Shown here piece after piece: positions 1 to 8,210 of a stretch of DNA of 64,000 nucleotides. A program made the translations under genes and the position numbers. Where the stretch lies: assembly GCF_021044565.1 (NCBI RefSeq), contig NZ_CP087997.1:682001-746000 (forward strand), given 5' to 3'. The DNA is from Subtercola endophyticus. GTDB taxonomy: Bacteria; Actinomycetota; Actinomycetes; Actinomycetales; Microbacteriaceae. The notes under the pieces are model-generated. The model ran no database searches. It saw nothing but the letters and a program-made list of their open reading frames with translations, and was not told the origin of the DNA. Every line of letters starts with the position of its first letter. Position 1 is the first letter of the stretch.

Positions 1-1
1 G

Positions 2-760
2 GTTCGCGTGGGTGGCACTCTCTCGTGCGTCTCGGCCCTGCGTCGAGCAGGCATCTGGTGTCTCGATGACACACTTCTTCATGTGTGCGTCGACCGTCAT
101 GCTCCGTACGTCGCGTCGCCGAGACACCGGCGAACCCCTCTGGGTGCTCCGAGCGCGCACGCGGTCGCGCTGCACCGCGGCCATCGTCATCGGGGCGACA
201 CTCCGACACCGGCGTGCGAGACACCCGCCGTCGCTCTCGCGCACCTGTTCGCGTGTCGGCCTCGAGCGGAGGTCGTCGCTTCCCTCGACTCGGCGCTGAA
301 CAAGAAGCTCGTCACAGCGCACGAAGTGTGTCAGCTCGTGGATGCTCTGCCCCAGAAATACGCCCCGTATCTCTTGGCCGTCGATGCTTCGGCGCAATCG
401 GGCACCGAGACCTTTGTGCGGTTGCAGCTGCGCCGACTAAGAATCGCGTTTCGCACCCAGGTAGCGATCGAAGGCGTCGGGCGCGTCGACTTCGTCGTCG
501 GGCAGCGCTTCGTCGTCGAAGCCGACAGCACCGCGTGGCACGCGGGTTATGCTGCATTCGCAGAAGATCGTCGCCGAGACCTTGAGCTTCACACGCTCGG
601 CTACATCGTGCTGCGGCTGAGCTACTGGCAGGTGATCGACCACCTCGACGATGTCGTGGCTGTCATTCGTGGCGTCGTGGCGCGCGGTGAGCATCTCTGG
701 GCCGCGCGCCACCGTCATCGAGGGTTGGGTCTCGCCTCGACGAATGGCGGGGATCGGTGA
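2..760 (+). CDS. DUF559/Vsr-like endonuclease-domain protein, 5' end outside the window
   Basis: The frame is open from the first bases and the visible N-terminus (GGTLSCVSALR) already looks like the interior of the usual N-terminal half, so the true start probably lies upstream and the gene is partial. The C-terminal half carries the Vsr/DUF559 pattern of the PD-(D/E)xK nuclease superfamily: RVDFVVG, then VVEAD, then DRRRDLELHTLGY, then VLRLSYWQV. Such proteins are frequent and often multicopy in Microbacteriaceae and their role is not established; nuclease activity is inferred from the fold only. It converges on the next gene, with a 9-bp inverted repeat in between. Confidence 0.75.
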   Translation, partial: VRVGGTLSCVSALRRAGIWCLDDTLLHVCVDRHAPYVASPRHRRTPLGAPSAHAVALHRGHRHRGDTPTPACETPAVALAHLFACRPRAEVVASLDSALNKKLVTAHEVCQLVDALPQKYAPYLLAVDASAQSGTETFVRLQLRRLRIAFRTQVAIEGVGRVDFVVGQRFVVEADSTAWHAGYAAFAEDRRRDLELHTLGYIVLRLSYWQVIDHLDDVVAVIRGVVARGEHLWAARHRHRGLGLASTNGGDR

Positions 761-803
761 TTTCCGAGGAGATATCGACACTGTGTCGCCTATACCGGTT
801 GAC

Positions 804-832
804 CATCGCGAATCCGCCTCTTTTTCGCGATG
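804..832. terminator. inverted repeat between convergent genes
   Basis: Nine-bp arms CATCGCGAA and TTCGCGATG are separated by 11 nt. It sits between the 3' ends of the DUF559 gene and the YcaQ-like gene, so it could end transcription from both sides. There is no clear T-tract after the stem. The rest of the 761-954 gap shows nothing else recognisable. Confidence 0.4.
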
Positions 833-954
833 CCGACGAAGCGAACCACGTGGGGCACGCAGCGTCTTCGCCGCGCCGGTGGCGCACTATGGGAAGGTGG
901 GGGCCGTCGCTGGTGGCGCGTAACGGGGAGGCGAGGGCCGCCGCCGGTGCAGCG

Positions 955-2244
955 CTAGGAGGAGGCGAGGGCCGCCGCGAGGGGCGCGGCGAAGGTGCCG
1001 CGGGGTACGACCTCGACGTCGGTGAGGTTCTGCCAGGCGGCGGTTTGGCGCAAGACGACGGCGAGACGGGCGGCGGCTTCGATCGTGTCGGGTCGGCCGC
1101 GACGGCTGCTGCGGCTGCGACCGTCGCCGCTGCCGCTGCCACCGCCGCTGCCGGCCCCACCGAGAGAGCCGGAAGCCAGCAGGTCGGGCTCCGCCCAGGC
1201 GGCCTGAACGCGCAGCACGCCCGCCTGGCGGTCGTTCTTGAGGTCGACGCGGCCGACGATGCGGTCGTCGAGCAGCACGGGAAGCACGTAGTACCCGAAC
1301 ACGCGCTTGGACTGCGGGGTGTAGATCTCGATGCGGTAGTGAAAGTCGAAGAGGCGCTCGGCCCGATCCCGTTGCCACACCATGGGGTCGAAGGGCGAGA
1401 GCAACGCCGTGGCCGAGATGCGGCGTGGCAGGCGGGCGTCGCGGTGCAGCCACGCGGGCTTGGTCCAGCCGTCGACCGAGACCGGCAGAAGCTCGCCCGA
1501 GTCTTCGAGCGCGCGGATGGCCGGCAGAGCATCCACGCCCTTCAACCGAAAGTAGTCGGCGAAATCGGCGGCCGTGCCGATACCGTGCGCGCGGGCCGAG
1601 AGCGACACGAGCGAGCGCATGGCCTCGTCGCGGGGCACGTGTCGGTCGCGCACCGCGGCAGGAAGCACGTGCTCAGGCAGCGCGTAGACCCGCTCGAACC
1701 GCGTGCGACCGGCTGCCACCACGTCTCCCCAGCGAAAGAGCGTCTCGAGCCCGATCTTCACGTCTGACCAACCCCACCACGAGCCTTTGCCCTTGTTCGC
1801 CTCGTGCTCGACCTGGCTCGCGGCGAGCGGACCCTTGTCGGCAAGCTCCGCCAGCAGCCACCGGATCATTTCGGGGTTCGCCAGCGCCCACGAATCGTTG
1901 CTCGCCAGGCTGCGGGCCCGAAAATCGTCCATTCGCCAGCGCAGCAGCGGCAACGTGTCGACCGGGATGAACGACGCCTCGTGCGCCCAGTATTCGATCA
2001 TGCGCTTGCCGTAGGTCAGCCGGTCGAGATCGGTCTTCGCGTACGGCCCGAGCCGCGAAAACGCCGGCATGTAGTGACTGCGTTCGAACACGTTGACCGA
2101 GTCGATCTGCAGCAGGGCGAGCCGATCGACGAGAGACGTCAACTGCCGCAGCCCCGGCGAAGTCGACGAGCGGATGCCCGCGCCGAAGCCCTGGGCGCCG
2201 AGCGCGATGCGACGGGCAAGGGCCGGGCTGATTGCTGAAACCAC
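955..2244 (-). CDS. winged-helix DNA-binding protein, YcaQ/HTH_42 family
   Basis: The protein of about 429 residues begins ISPALARRIALGAQGF and contains the blocks LQIDSVNVFERSHY, MIEYWAHEASF and RVDLKNDR typical of the YcaQ/DUF1006 family. E. coli YcaQ is a DNA glycosylase that unhooks interstrand crosslinks; whether this paralogue does so is inference. I chose the GTG at 2244 because TACGCT lies 6 nt upstream in the leaderless arrangement seen across the window and because it gives the usual family N-terminus; an upstream TTG at 2289 is possible. A Gly/Ser/Arg-rich low-complexity insert (GAGSGGGSGSGDG) interrupts the C-terminal region and is unlikely to be structured. Confidence 0.85.
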   Translation of the reverse strand: MVSAISPALARRIALGAQGFGAGIRSSTSPGLRQLTSLVDRLALLQIDSVNVFERSHYMPAFSRLGPYAKTDLDRLTYGKRMIEYWAHEASFIPVDTLPLLRWRMDDFRARSLASNDSWALANPEMIRWLLAELADKGPLAASQVEHEANKGKGSWWGWSDVKIGLETLFRWGDVVAAGRTRFERVYALPEHVLPAAVRDRHVPRDEAMRSLVSLSARAHGIGTAADFADYFRLKGVDALPAIRALEDSGELLPVSVDGWTKPAWLHRDARLPRRISATALLSPFDPMVWQRDRAERLFDFHYRIEIYTPQSKRVFGYYVLPVLLDDRIVGRVDLKNDRQAGVLRVQAAWAEPDLLASGSLGGAGSGGGSGSGDGRSRSSRRGRPDTIEAAARLAVVLRQTAAWQNLTDVEVVPRGTFAAPLAAALASS

Positions 2245-2250
2245 CCTCGA

Positions 2251-2256
2251 AGCGTA
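2251..2256 (-). promoter_or_regulatory. -10 box of a leaderless promoter
   Basis: TACGCT lies 6 nt before the GTG start of the YcaQ-like gene, and no Shine-Dalgarno is present. Confidence 0.5.
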
Positions 2257-2336
2257 GCGAACACCGCCGACACGCAACGCCTGGAGCAAACCTTCGGGCC
2301 CGCCGCAAACCCCAGGAACGGCCCTACCGGGCTACA

Positions 2337-2342
2337 TAGACT
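2337..2342 (+). promoter_or_regulatory. -10 box of a leaderless promoter
   Basis: TAGACT lies 6 nt before the ATG of the AI-2E-family transporter gene. Confidence 0.5.
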
Positions 2343-2348
2343 GAGAGC

Positions 2349-3590
2349 ATGTCAGATCCTGCAGCGCCGAAAGACCGTTCCAGCTTCTTCGCCCGTCGAC
2401 GGGCGGCCGTTCTGAAGGCGCAGGCCGCGCAAGACTTGGCGCAGGCCGAAGCGCTCGCCCGAGTCGCCGACGATTCCGTCGGCGCATCCGGTTCGGCAGC
2501 AGGCGACGGCGGTGCTCTCGTGCCCCCCGCGATGCAGGTTGCGGGTGCCTGGGCCTGGCGCATCGTGGTGATTCTCGCGGCCCTCGCGGCCCTGCTCTGG
2601 GTCGTTTCGCAATTCAGTCTCGTCGTCATTCCGCTGCTCGTGGCGGTCGTGCTCTCAGCGCTGCTCGTGCCCTATAAGAACTTCTTGCTGCGGCACCACT
2701 GGCCGAAATGGACGGCCATCGTCGTACCGCTTCTCACGGTGTTCGTCATCATCGGAGCGCTCGCGCTTCTCGTCACCACGCAGATCTCTTCGGGCTACGA
2801 CGACCTCAAGACGCAGAGCACCGCGTCGTACAACGCGTTCATCGAGTTTCTGAAGACCGGCCCGCTGCACCTCACCGACGACCAGATCAACAGCTACATC
2901 GGCCAGGCGTGGGAGGCCATTCAGAACGACAGCTCAGCCCTCTTCAAGGGCGCTCTCAGCCTCGGAACGACGGTCGGTCATGTGCTCACCGGTGTACTGC
3001 TGGTGCTGTTCTCGACGCTGTTCATCTTGATCGACGGCAAAGGCATCTGGGGCTGGCTGGTGCGGGTCTTTCCGAAGCGCGCCCGCGCTGCCGTCGACGG
3101 TGCCGGCCTCTCCGGCTGGAACACCCTGCAGAGCTTCATCAAGGTGCAGATTCTGGTCGCGTTCGTCGACGCCGTCGGCATCGGGCTGGGCGCGTTCATC
3201 CTGCAGGTTCCGCTGGCCATCCCGATCGCCGTGCTGGTGTTTTTGGGCTCGTTCATCCCGGTGGTGGGTGCTGTATTGACGGGCGCGTTAGCCGTTTTTG
3301 TGGCGCTGATCTACAACGGTCCCGTCGTCGCGCTCATCATGCTCGGGGTCGTGCTGCTGGTGCAGCAGATCGAGGGGCACGTGCTTCAACCACTCGTTAT
3401 GGGTACGGCCGTGCGCGTGCATCCGCTCGCCGTGGTTCTGGCCGTAGCTGGGGGCAGTATTATCGCTGGTATCCCGGGTGCGTTTTTCGCCGTGCCGATC
3501 GTCGCCGTGCTGAACGTCATGATCACCTACGTTGCGAGTGGCGCCTGGCGAGGCAGACCCGACGTGAAAGAGCCACAAACCCATGCCTGA
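2349..3590 (+). CDS. AI-2E family transporter (PerM/YhhQ-type permease)
   Basis: A 413-residue membrane protein. The first 60 residues are hydrophilic and Ala-rich. Two close membrane segments follow (about 75-115), then a long segment pair, a soluble stretch, and a C-terminal hydrophobic cluster with IPLAIPIAVLVFLGSFIPVVG and QQIEGHVLQPLVMG, which are hallmarks of the AI-2E transporter (UPF0118) family. Members export small molecules or ions; the substrate here is unknown. The stop overlaps the start of the threonine ammonia-lyase gene by 8 nt, so the two are co-transcribed, although a functional link is not obvious. Confidence 0.93.
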   Translation: MSDPAAPKDRSSFFARRRAAVLKAQAAQDLAQAEALARVADDSVGASGSAAGDGGALVPPAMQVAGAWAWRIVVILAALAALLWVVSQFSLVVIPLLVAVVLSALLVPYKNFLLRHHWPKWTAIVVPLLTVFVIIGALALLVTTQISSGYDDLKTQSTASYNAFIEFLKTGPLHLTDDQINSYIGQAWEAIQNDSSALFKGALSLGTTVGHVLTGVLLVLFSTLFILIDGKGIWGWLVRVFPKRARAAVDGAGLSGWNTLQSFIKVQILVAFVDAVGIGLGAFILQVPLAIPIAVLVFLGSFIPVVGAVLTGALAVFVALIYNGPVVALIMLGVVLLVQQIEGHVLQPLVMGTAVRVHPLAVVLAVAGGSIIAGIPGAFFAVPIVAVLNVMITYVASGAWRGRPDVKEPQTHA

Positions 3591-4836
3591 TTCTCCCGCA
3601 CAGACCGTCTCCGCCATCCCGCCGTTGGCCGAGATCGAGTCTGCGCGGATGATCGTGGCCCGGGCAGCGCAAGAGACACCCCTCGAGAGCTCACGCTTTC
3701 TCGCCGAAGTGCTCGGCTCTGAGGTGCTCATGAAGCTCGAGAACCTGCAGCGCACCGGGTCGTACAAGATCCGCGGCGCGTACTACCGCATGTCACGGCT
3801 GAGCGACGAAGAGAAGGCGCGCGGCGTCGTCGCCGCCTCGGCCGGAAACCACGCTCAGGGTGTCGCCTTCGCCGCGCGCGAGCTCGGCATCAAGGCCACC
3901 ATCTTCATGCCGCTCGGCGTCGCCTTGCCGAAGCTCCAGGCCACGCGCGATTACGGGGCGGATGTTCTGCTCCGCGGCCACACGGTCGAAGAACCGCTGC
4001 GGGCCGCCGCCGAATACGCCGCGTCGACCGGTGCGGTACTCATTCCGCCGTTCGACCACCCCGACGTCATCGTCGGGCAGGGCACGCTCGGTCTCGAGAT
4101 CTTCGACCAGGCCGACAACATCGACACGATCATCGTGCCGATCGGCGGGGGAGGCCTTATCTCGGGTGTTGCCAGCGCGGCCAAGCAGCGTGCCGCGGCT
4201 GAAGGGCGCAGCATCCGCATCATCGGGGTTCAGGCCGCCAATGCTGCCGCCTACCCGCCCTCGCTCGAGGCCGGGGCCGCCACCGAGATTCGCACCACGG
4301 CCACCATCGCCGACGGCATCGCCGTGGCCAAGCCCGGTCTGTTGAACTTCGAGATCATTCGTGAACTGGTCGATCAGATCGTGACCGTCACCGAAGCAGA
4401 TATCGCCCGGGCGATTCTCGTGCTGCTCGAGCGCGCGAAGCTCGTGGTGGAGCCCGCGGGCGCCGTCGGGGTTGCGGCGATTCTCGCCGGGCAGATCACG
4501 AATACCGGAAAGACGGTCGTGATTCTCTCGGGCGGAAACATAGACCCGTTGTTGATGCAGCGGGTGATCAGCCACGGATTGGCGGCCTCTGACCGCTATC
4601 TCAAGCTCAAGATCATGCTGCCCGACCGCCCGGGGCAGCTCGCTCGCACGGCGGAGATCGTGGCCGAGGCGAACGCGAACGTCATCGAGGTGCTGCACAC
4701 CCGACACGGCGGCGGCATGCAGCTGAGCGAGGTCGAACTCGAGCTGAGCGTCGAAACCCGCGGCCCCGAGCACCGTGCCGAGGTCATCGCGAAGCTGCGC
4801 GACGCCGGTTACGCCGCCCGCATCTCCGTCGACTGA
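3583..4836 (+). CDS. ilvA: threonine ammonia-lyase with C-terminal ACT domain
   Basis: Converts threonine to 2-oxobutanoate and ammonia, the first step towards isoleucine. The 417-residue protein has the PLP lysine in GSYKIRGAYY (about Lys62), the phosphate-binding glycine loop GGGGLISG (about 187), and a C-terminal ACT-like regulatory domain from about residue 335 (LPDRPGQLARTAEI). This is the medium-length form of the enzyme, shorter than E. coli IlvA with its two ACT-like domains. Translation is coupled to the upstream permease gene by an 8-nt overlap. The gene converges on greA. Confidence 0.95.
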   Translation: MPDSPAQTVSAIPPLAEIESARMIVARAAQETPLESSRFLAEVLGSEVLMKLENLQRTGSYKIRGAYYRMSRLSDEEKARGVVAASAGNHAQGVAFAARELGIKATIFMPLGVALPKLQATRDYGADVLLRGHTVEEPLRAAAEYAASTGAVLIPPFDHPDVIVGQGTLGLEIFDQADNIDTIIVPIGGGGLISGVASAAKQRAAAEGRSIRIIGVQAANAAAYPPSLEAGAATEIRTTATIADGIAVAKPGLLNFEIIRELVDQIVTVTEADIARAILVLLERAKLVVEPAGAVGVAAILAGQITNTGKTVVILSGGNIDPLLMQRVISHGLAASDRYLKLKIMLPDRPGQLARTAEIVAEANANVIEVLHTRHGGGMQLSEVELELSVETRGPEHRAEVIAKLRDAGYAARISVD

Positions 4837-4892
4837 GCCTCAGCCCGCCGCCCGGTCGCCCCCGCCCCGTCGCCCCCCCCGTCGCCCGCGTT

Positions 4893-4968
4893 CCGCGGTG
4901 GTTTGGTGCATCCGCGGTGGTTCGAACTACCGCGCGGGCGCCGAACTACAGCGCAGGCGCCAAAACAC
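4893..4968. repeat. four 19-bp degenerate tandem units with a central near-palindrome
   Basis: Four consecutive units start at 4893, 4912, 4931 and 4950 with an exact 19-bp period. The first two begin CCGCGGTGGTT; the third and fourth share GGCGCC followed by GAACTAC or AAAACAC. The middle (4914-4933) folds into a 10-bp stem with one G.T pair. It lies between the convergent ilvA and greA genes. The C-rich stretch 4860-4892 before it shows no feature. Confidence 0.6.
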
Positions 4969-5023
4969 CGCGCACGCGTGGGGGCGGAGGCCAGGCGCCG
5001 GGATCCGGACGAGCCGGCAGGCG

Positions 5024-5512
5024 TCAGCCGGTGTAGTTCTCGACCGCGGTGACTTTCACGGTGATGGCGCGCCCGTTCGGCGCTTCGTACGTGGTCGACT
5101 CGCCCACCGAGAGGCCCATGATGGCGGTGCCGAGCGGGCTCTTCTCCGAGTACACGTCGAGGTCGCTCTGCCCCGCGATCTCGCGGCTGCCGAGCAGAAA
5201 CACCGTCTCGTCGCCCGCGATGTCGGCGGTGATGACGGTTCCGGGAACAACCACTCCGTGGCTCTCGGGCGCCTCGCTCACTTGCGCGGTCTTCAGCAAG
5301 TTGGTGAGAAAACGGATGCGCGCCTCTTGTTTACCCTGCTCGTCTTTGGCCGCGTGATAACCGCTGTTCTCCTTGAGGTCGCCTTCTTCGCGCGCCGATT
5401 GGATCTTGTCGGTGATCTCTTGCCGCCCGGTTGTGGTCGCGTACTCGAGTTCGTTCACCAGACGGTCGTACGCCGCCTGCGTCAGCCAGCTGACTTCTGC
5501 TTCGCCTGCCAT
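5024..5512 (-). CDS. greA: transcription elongation factor GreA
   Basis: Rescues backtracked RNA polymerase by inserting its coiled-coil tip into the secondary channel to stimulate transcript cleavage. The 162-residue protein has the N-terminal coiled coil with the acidic tip (REEGDLKENSGYHAAKDEQ, about residues 42-60) and the C-terminal FKBP-like domain ending TVKVTAVENYTG. AAGGA lies close upstream of the ATG. Its upstream region consists of a 13-bp tandem repeat. Placed directly after a DUF4307 gene and divergent to mca beyond it, as in other actinobacteria. Confidence 0.97.
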   Translation of the reverse strand: MAGEAEVSWLTQAAYDRLVNELEYATTTGRQEITDKIQSAREEGDLKENSGYHAAKDEQGKQEARIRFLTNLLKTAQVSEAPESHGVVVPGTVITADIAGDETVFLLGSREIAGQSDLDVYSEKSPLGTAIMGLSVGESTTYEAPNGRAITVKVTAVENYTG

Positions 5513-5521
5513 GGAGTTCCT

Positions 5522-5573
5522 TACGTCGTGGAAATACGTCGTGGTATTACGTCGTGATGGTGCGTCGTGATGC
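5522..5573. repeat. four tandem 13-bp repeats upstream of greA
   Basis: TACGTCGTG recurs at 5522, 5535 and 5548, with TGCGTCGTG at 5561, at an exact 13-bp spacing. The array fills the short gap between the DUF4307 stop and the greA Shine-Dalgarno, so it falls in the greA 5' region. It could be a multimeric binding site or a neutral minisatellite. Confidence 0.75.
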
Positions 5574-5578
5574 GGGTC

Positions 5579-6055
5579 TCAGGTGAGCCAGCAGCTGTCG
5601 AGCACACCCGTCACCGCTGGTTCTGTGGTCAATACAGTAGTGGTGATCTGCTGCGAACGCTGCGTCGAGGCAGGCACGTCGATCACTTTGAAGCCCACTA
5701 CGGCGTGGGATTCGTTCTGCGCTTCGACCGCGCACGACACCGTCTTGCCGCTGGCGACCGACACGTTCAGCGTGAGGTCGACACGGGTCGGACCCACCAC
5801 CGTGTAGGCCTGATCCTGAGCATCCACTGTGGAAGCAGTGCCGTCGAAGCCGGCCCAGATCACCCAGGTTCCAATCACGAGCACCACCGCAGCACCGAAG
5901 CCGATGGCCACTGCCCGCCCGCGCTTGCGCGAGTTCGGCGTGCGACCATAACGTTCCGCGCGCACATCTGACGCCGGGGCCGCTGCGGAGGCGGGCGCGA
6001 GGGGCGCGCTCGAGGCGGCGAACGGGCCGTCTTCGCTCAGCTCGTCTTCGTTCAC
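5579..6055 (-). CDS. DUF4307 membrane-anchored protein
   Basis: A 158-residue protein with a Ser/Ala/Pro-rich N-terminus, the RYGR motif, a basic patch (NSRKRGRAV), one transmembrane helix (about 50-70) and an extracytoplasmic beta-rich domain. This matches DUF4307, which in Mycobacterium is the Rv1081c gene lying between greA and mca, the same arrangement as here. Function unknown. GTG start at 6055 with GAGGGA 9 nt upstream. It is divergent from mca and leads into greA on the same strand. Confidence 0.85.
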   Translation of the reverse strand: MNEDELSEDGPFAASSAPLAPASAAAPASDVRAERYGRTPNSRKRGRAVAIGFGAAVVLVIGTWVIWAGFDGTASTVDAQDQAYTVVGPTRVDLTLNVSVASGKTVSCAVEAQNESHAVVGFKVIDVPASTQRSQQITTTVLTTEPAVTGVLDSCWLT

Positions 6056-6126
6056 GTGTTCGAATCCCTCTGGTTCTAGCGATTAGTCTTGATCAGTGCA
6101 GAAATTCCCCGCACAATCCATTTCAC

Positions 6127-6132
6127 TAGGGT
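6127..6132 (+). promoter_or_regulatory. candidate -10 box of mca
   Basis: TAGGGT in the divergent region between the DUF4307 gene and mca. A start point 6-9 nt downstream would give a short leader containing GAGGAG (6146-6151). No -35 box is evident. Confidence 0.4.
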
Positions 6133-6151
6133 AGTTCGCTTACCTGAGGAG

Positions 6152-7111
6152 TTGAGACACCTGGCTTTACGTCTCATGGCCGTGCACGCCCATCCCGACG
6201 ATGAGTCGAGCAAGGGTGCAGCGACCTATGCCTATTACGGCCACCGCGGCGTCGATGTCATGGTGGTCAGTTGCACCAGCGGTGAGCGCGGCAGCATTCT
6301 GAACGAGAACCTCGAATCCCGTTCGTGGGCCGAGCGCGACATTGCGGGGCTGCGTCGGTACGAGATGGCGGCGGCGCAGGCCGCGGTCGGCTTTCAGCAC
6401 CGCTGGCTGGGGTACGCCGACTCCGGGCTGCCCGAGGAGGGTGACCCGCTGCCGGCCAACGCGTTCGGCGCGATTCCCACGCACCTCAGCGTGCGACCGC
6501 TCGTAGCGCTCGTGCGCGAGTTCAAGCCGCAGGTGCTGCTCACCTACGACGAGAACGGCGGCTACCCTCACCCCGACCACATTCGCTGCCACGACATCTC
6601 GGTGCTGGCCTACGAACTCGCCGCCGATGAGTCGTACGCACCCGAACTCGGGCCGGCCTGGCAGGTGTCGAAGCTGTACTACGACCGCATCTTCAGCTAC
6701 CAGCGCATGCAGTCGATCTACTCGTTGCTGCTCGAAACCGACCCCGAGAGCCCGCTGCTCGAGTCGTTCACCGAGATGAAACGGTGGATGACCGAGGCGC
6801 CGTTCTTGGCGACGACGCAGATTCCCGCGGGGGAGTACTTCGAGTCGCGTGACGCCGCCCTGCTCGCGCACGCGTCGCAGGTCTCGCCCGACAGCTCGTT
6901 CTTCTTCTGGCCGAACGAGTTGCAGCGCAAGGCGTGGCCGTATGAGGATTACCAGCTCATCGACTCCAAGGTGGCCCTGCCCGAACGCGGCGAGGCGCTG
7001 GAGTCGGACTTCTTCGAGGGCATCGTCGACGACGAGTCTGTGCCCAACGCCGCCGCGAACGGCGACGACGCCGCGAATTCCGTCACCGAGACCGAGGTGC
7101 CGGCCTCGTGA
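6152..7111 (+). CDS. mca: mycothiol conjugate amidase
   Basis: Cleaves mycothiol S-conjugates of toxins and electrophiles, releasing a mercapturic acid for export; this implies that the organism makes mycothiol. The PIG-L/LmbE-type zinc site is clear: AHPDDE near the N-terminus and HPDH in YPHPDHIRCHD. The start is uncertain. Family members begin about six residues before AVHAHPDDE, which matches a rare CTG at 6161 with GAGGAG 9 nt upstream; a TTG at 6152 (used here), an ATG at 6176 and a TTG at 6089 are alternatives. The C-terminal tail is Asp/Ala-rich. It overlaps the next small gene. Confidence 0.93.
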   Translation: MRHLALRLMAVHAHPDDESSKGAATYAYYGHRGVDVMVVSCTSGERGSILNENLESRSWAERDIAGLRRYEMAAAQAAVGFQHRWLGYADSGLPEEGDPLPANAFGAIPTHLSVRPLVALVREFKPQVLLTYDENGGYPHPDHIRCHDISVLAYELAADESYAPELGPAWQVSKLYYDRIFSYQRMQSIYSLLLETDPESPLLESFTEMKRWMTEAPFLATTQIPAGEYFESRDAALLAHASQVSPDSSFFFWPNELQRKAWPYEDYQLIDSKVALPERGEALESDFFEGIVDDESVPNAAANGDDAANSVTETEVPAS

Positions 7112-7488
7112 TGCACGTCGCAGCGGCGCACCTGACGACCGCTTTTCTGTGGCTGGCCGACGACTCGACGCCCACACCCTCGGTCGCTCCGACCCCTGAT
7201 CCCGACAGCGTCACCCCGGGCATCCTGGGCTTCGTGATCACCCTGGGCGTGACGCTCGGCGCAGTGGCGCTGATCATCGACATGGTGCGCCGTATTCGCC
7301 GGGTGAACCTGCGTCAGCAGGCCAAAGAGAAGGTCGACGCCGAAGTCGCTGCCGCGGCTGCTGCGGCCGGCCGCTCGGGCGGCGGCAAGCGCGGCGGTTC
7401 GATCGGCGGCGCTCGGTCAGGCGGCGGCTCGGCATTGGGTGGTTCAGGATCGGGTGGTTCGCTACCGCCTGACGACGACTCGCTCTAG
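7111..7488 (+). CDS. small single-pass membrane protein downstream of mca
   Basis: About 125 residues: a short Thr/Pro-rich N-terminal segment, one transmembrane helix (ILGFVITLGVTLGAVALII), a basic RRIRR boundary, an Ala-rich cytoplasmic helix and a Gly/Ser-rich tail. The ATG overlaps the mca stop in a TGATG arrangement, so translation is coupled; a GTG one codon earlier is possible. A small membrane protein also follows mca in mycobacteria (Rv1083), suggesting an accessory role, but no function is known. Its TAG stop shares a CTAG palindrome with the convergent gene's stop. Confidence 0.8.
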   Translation: MHVAAAHLTTAFLWLADDSTPTPSVAPTPDPDSVTPGILGFVITLGVTLGAVALIIDMVRRIRRVNLRQQAKEKVDAEVAAAAAAAGRSGGGKRGGSIGGARSGGGSALGGSGSGGSLPPDDDSL

Positions 7489-8183
7489 CCTGCCTCGAGC
7501 CTCTCGACGGCCTTCGCCACCGCAGGCCCGCGCAGCCGCTCCATTTCGCTCAGCGTACGGGCGACCTGGCCGGGGTCGGCGTCGGGGCGGCGAGGCGAAC
7601 CGGCGTCGAACGGCGGCTGCGGATCGTATTCGATGGCGAGCTGAGCGCGCTTGGCGACGTCGTCGCCGTACAGCTCGGCCGCCAGCGTCAGCGCGAAGTC
7701 GATTCCGCTCGAAACTCCCGCTCCCGTGATGATGTTGCCATCGCGCACGACGCGTTCGGCCGTCGGGATCGCGCCGAACCGGTGCAGCAGCGCCAGCGAG
7801 CCCCAGTGGCTGGTGGCGCGGCGGCCGGCGAGCAGACCCGCCGCAGCCAGGGCGAACGACCCGGTGCAGACGCTGGTGACATAACGGGCATCCGCCGCCT
7901 GACGGCGAATGAAGTCGAGGGCCACGTCGTCGTCGAACAGGTCGAAAGCGCCCTGACCCCCGGGAACAAAGAGCACGTCGGCCGGGGGAGCATCATCGAA
8001 GGTCGTCGTCGGAACGATGGCGAACCCGGCATCGGTTGGCACCGGCTCGATGCGGTGCCACACGAAGTGCTGTTCGACGCCGGGCAGCCGTGAGAACACC
8101 TGCGCGGGCCCGGTCAGGTCGAGCTGGGTGACGTTCGGAAAGAGCAGGGAGACGATGCGAACGGAAGAAGCAGCCACTCTCAT
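7485..8183 (-). CDS. DJ-1/PfpI family protein, isonitrile hydratase-like
   Basis: A 232-residue class I glutamine amidotransferase-like fold. The nucleophile elbow is TSVCTGSFALAAAG (Cys about 106), followed by GRRATSHW, the pattern of the group that includes Pseudomonas isonitrile hydratase and the N-terminal domain of GATase-like AraC regulators. The family acidic residue is in LDLTGPAQVF near the N-terminus. The substrate cannot be assigned from sequence. It is convergent with the mca operon, with a 4-nt overlap. Confidence 0.88.
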   Translation of the reverse strand: MRVAASSVRIVSLLFPNVTQLDLTGPAQVFSRLPGVEQHFVWHRIEPVPTDAGFAIVPTTTFDDAPPADVLFVPGGQGAFDLFDDDVALDFIRRQAADARYVTSVCTGSFALAAAGLLAGRRATSHWGSLALLHRFGAIPTAERVVRDGNIITGAGVSSGIDFALTLAAELYGDDVAKRAQLAIEYDPQPPFDAGSPRRPDADPGQVARTLSEMERLRGPAVAKAVERLEAG

Positions 8184-8210
8184 ATTCTCGCGCGAGGCGG
8201 TGCCGTGCGG

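Noticed and set aside
6058..6068. GTTCGAATCCC, resembling a tRNA T-arm
   Set aside because: No acceptor stem, D-arm or anticodon arm can be built around it; it overlaps the DUF4307 ribosome site.
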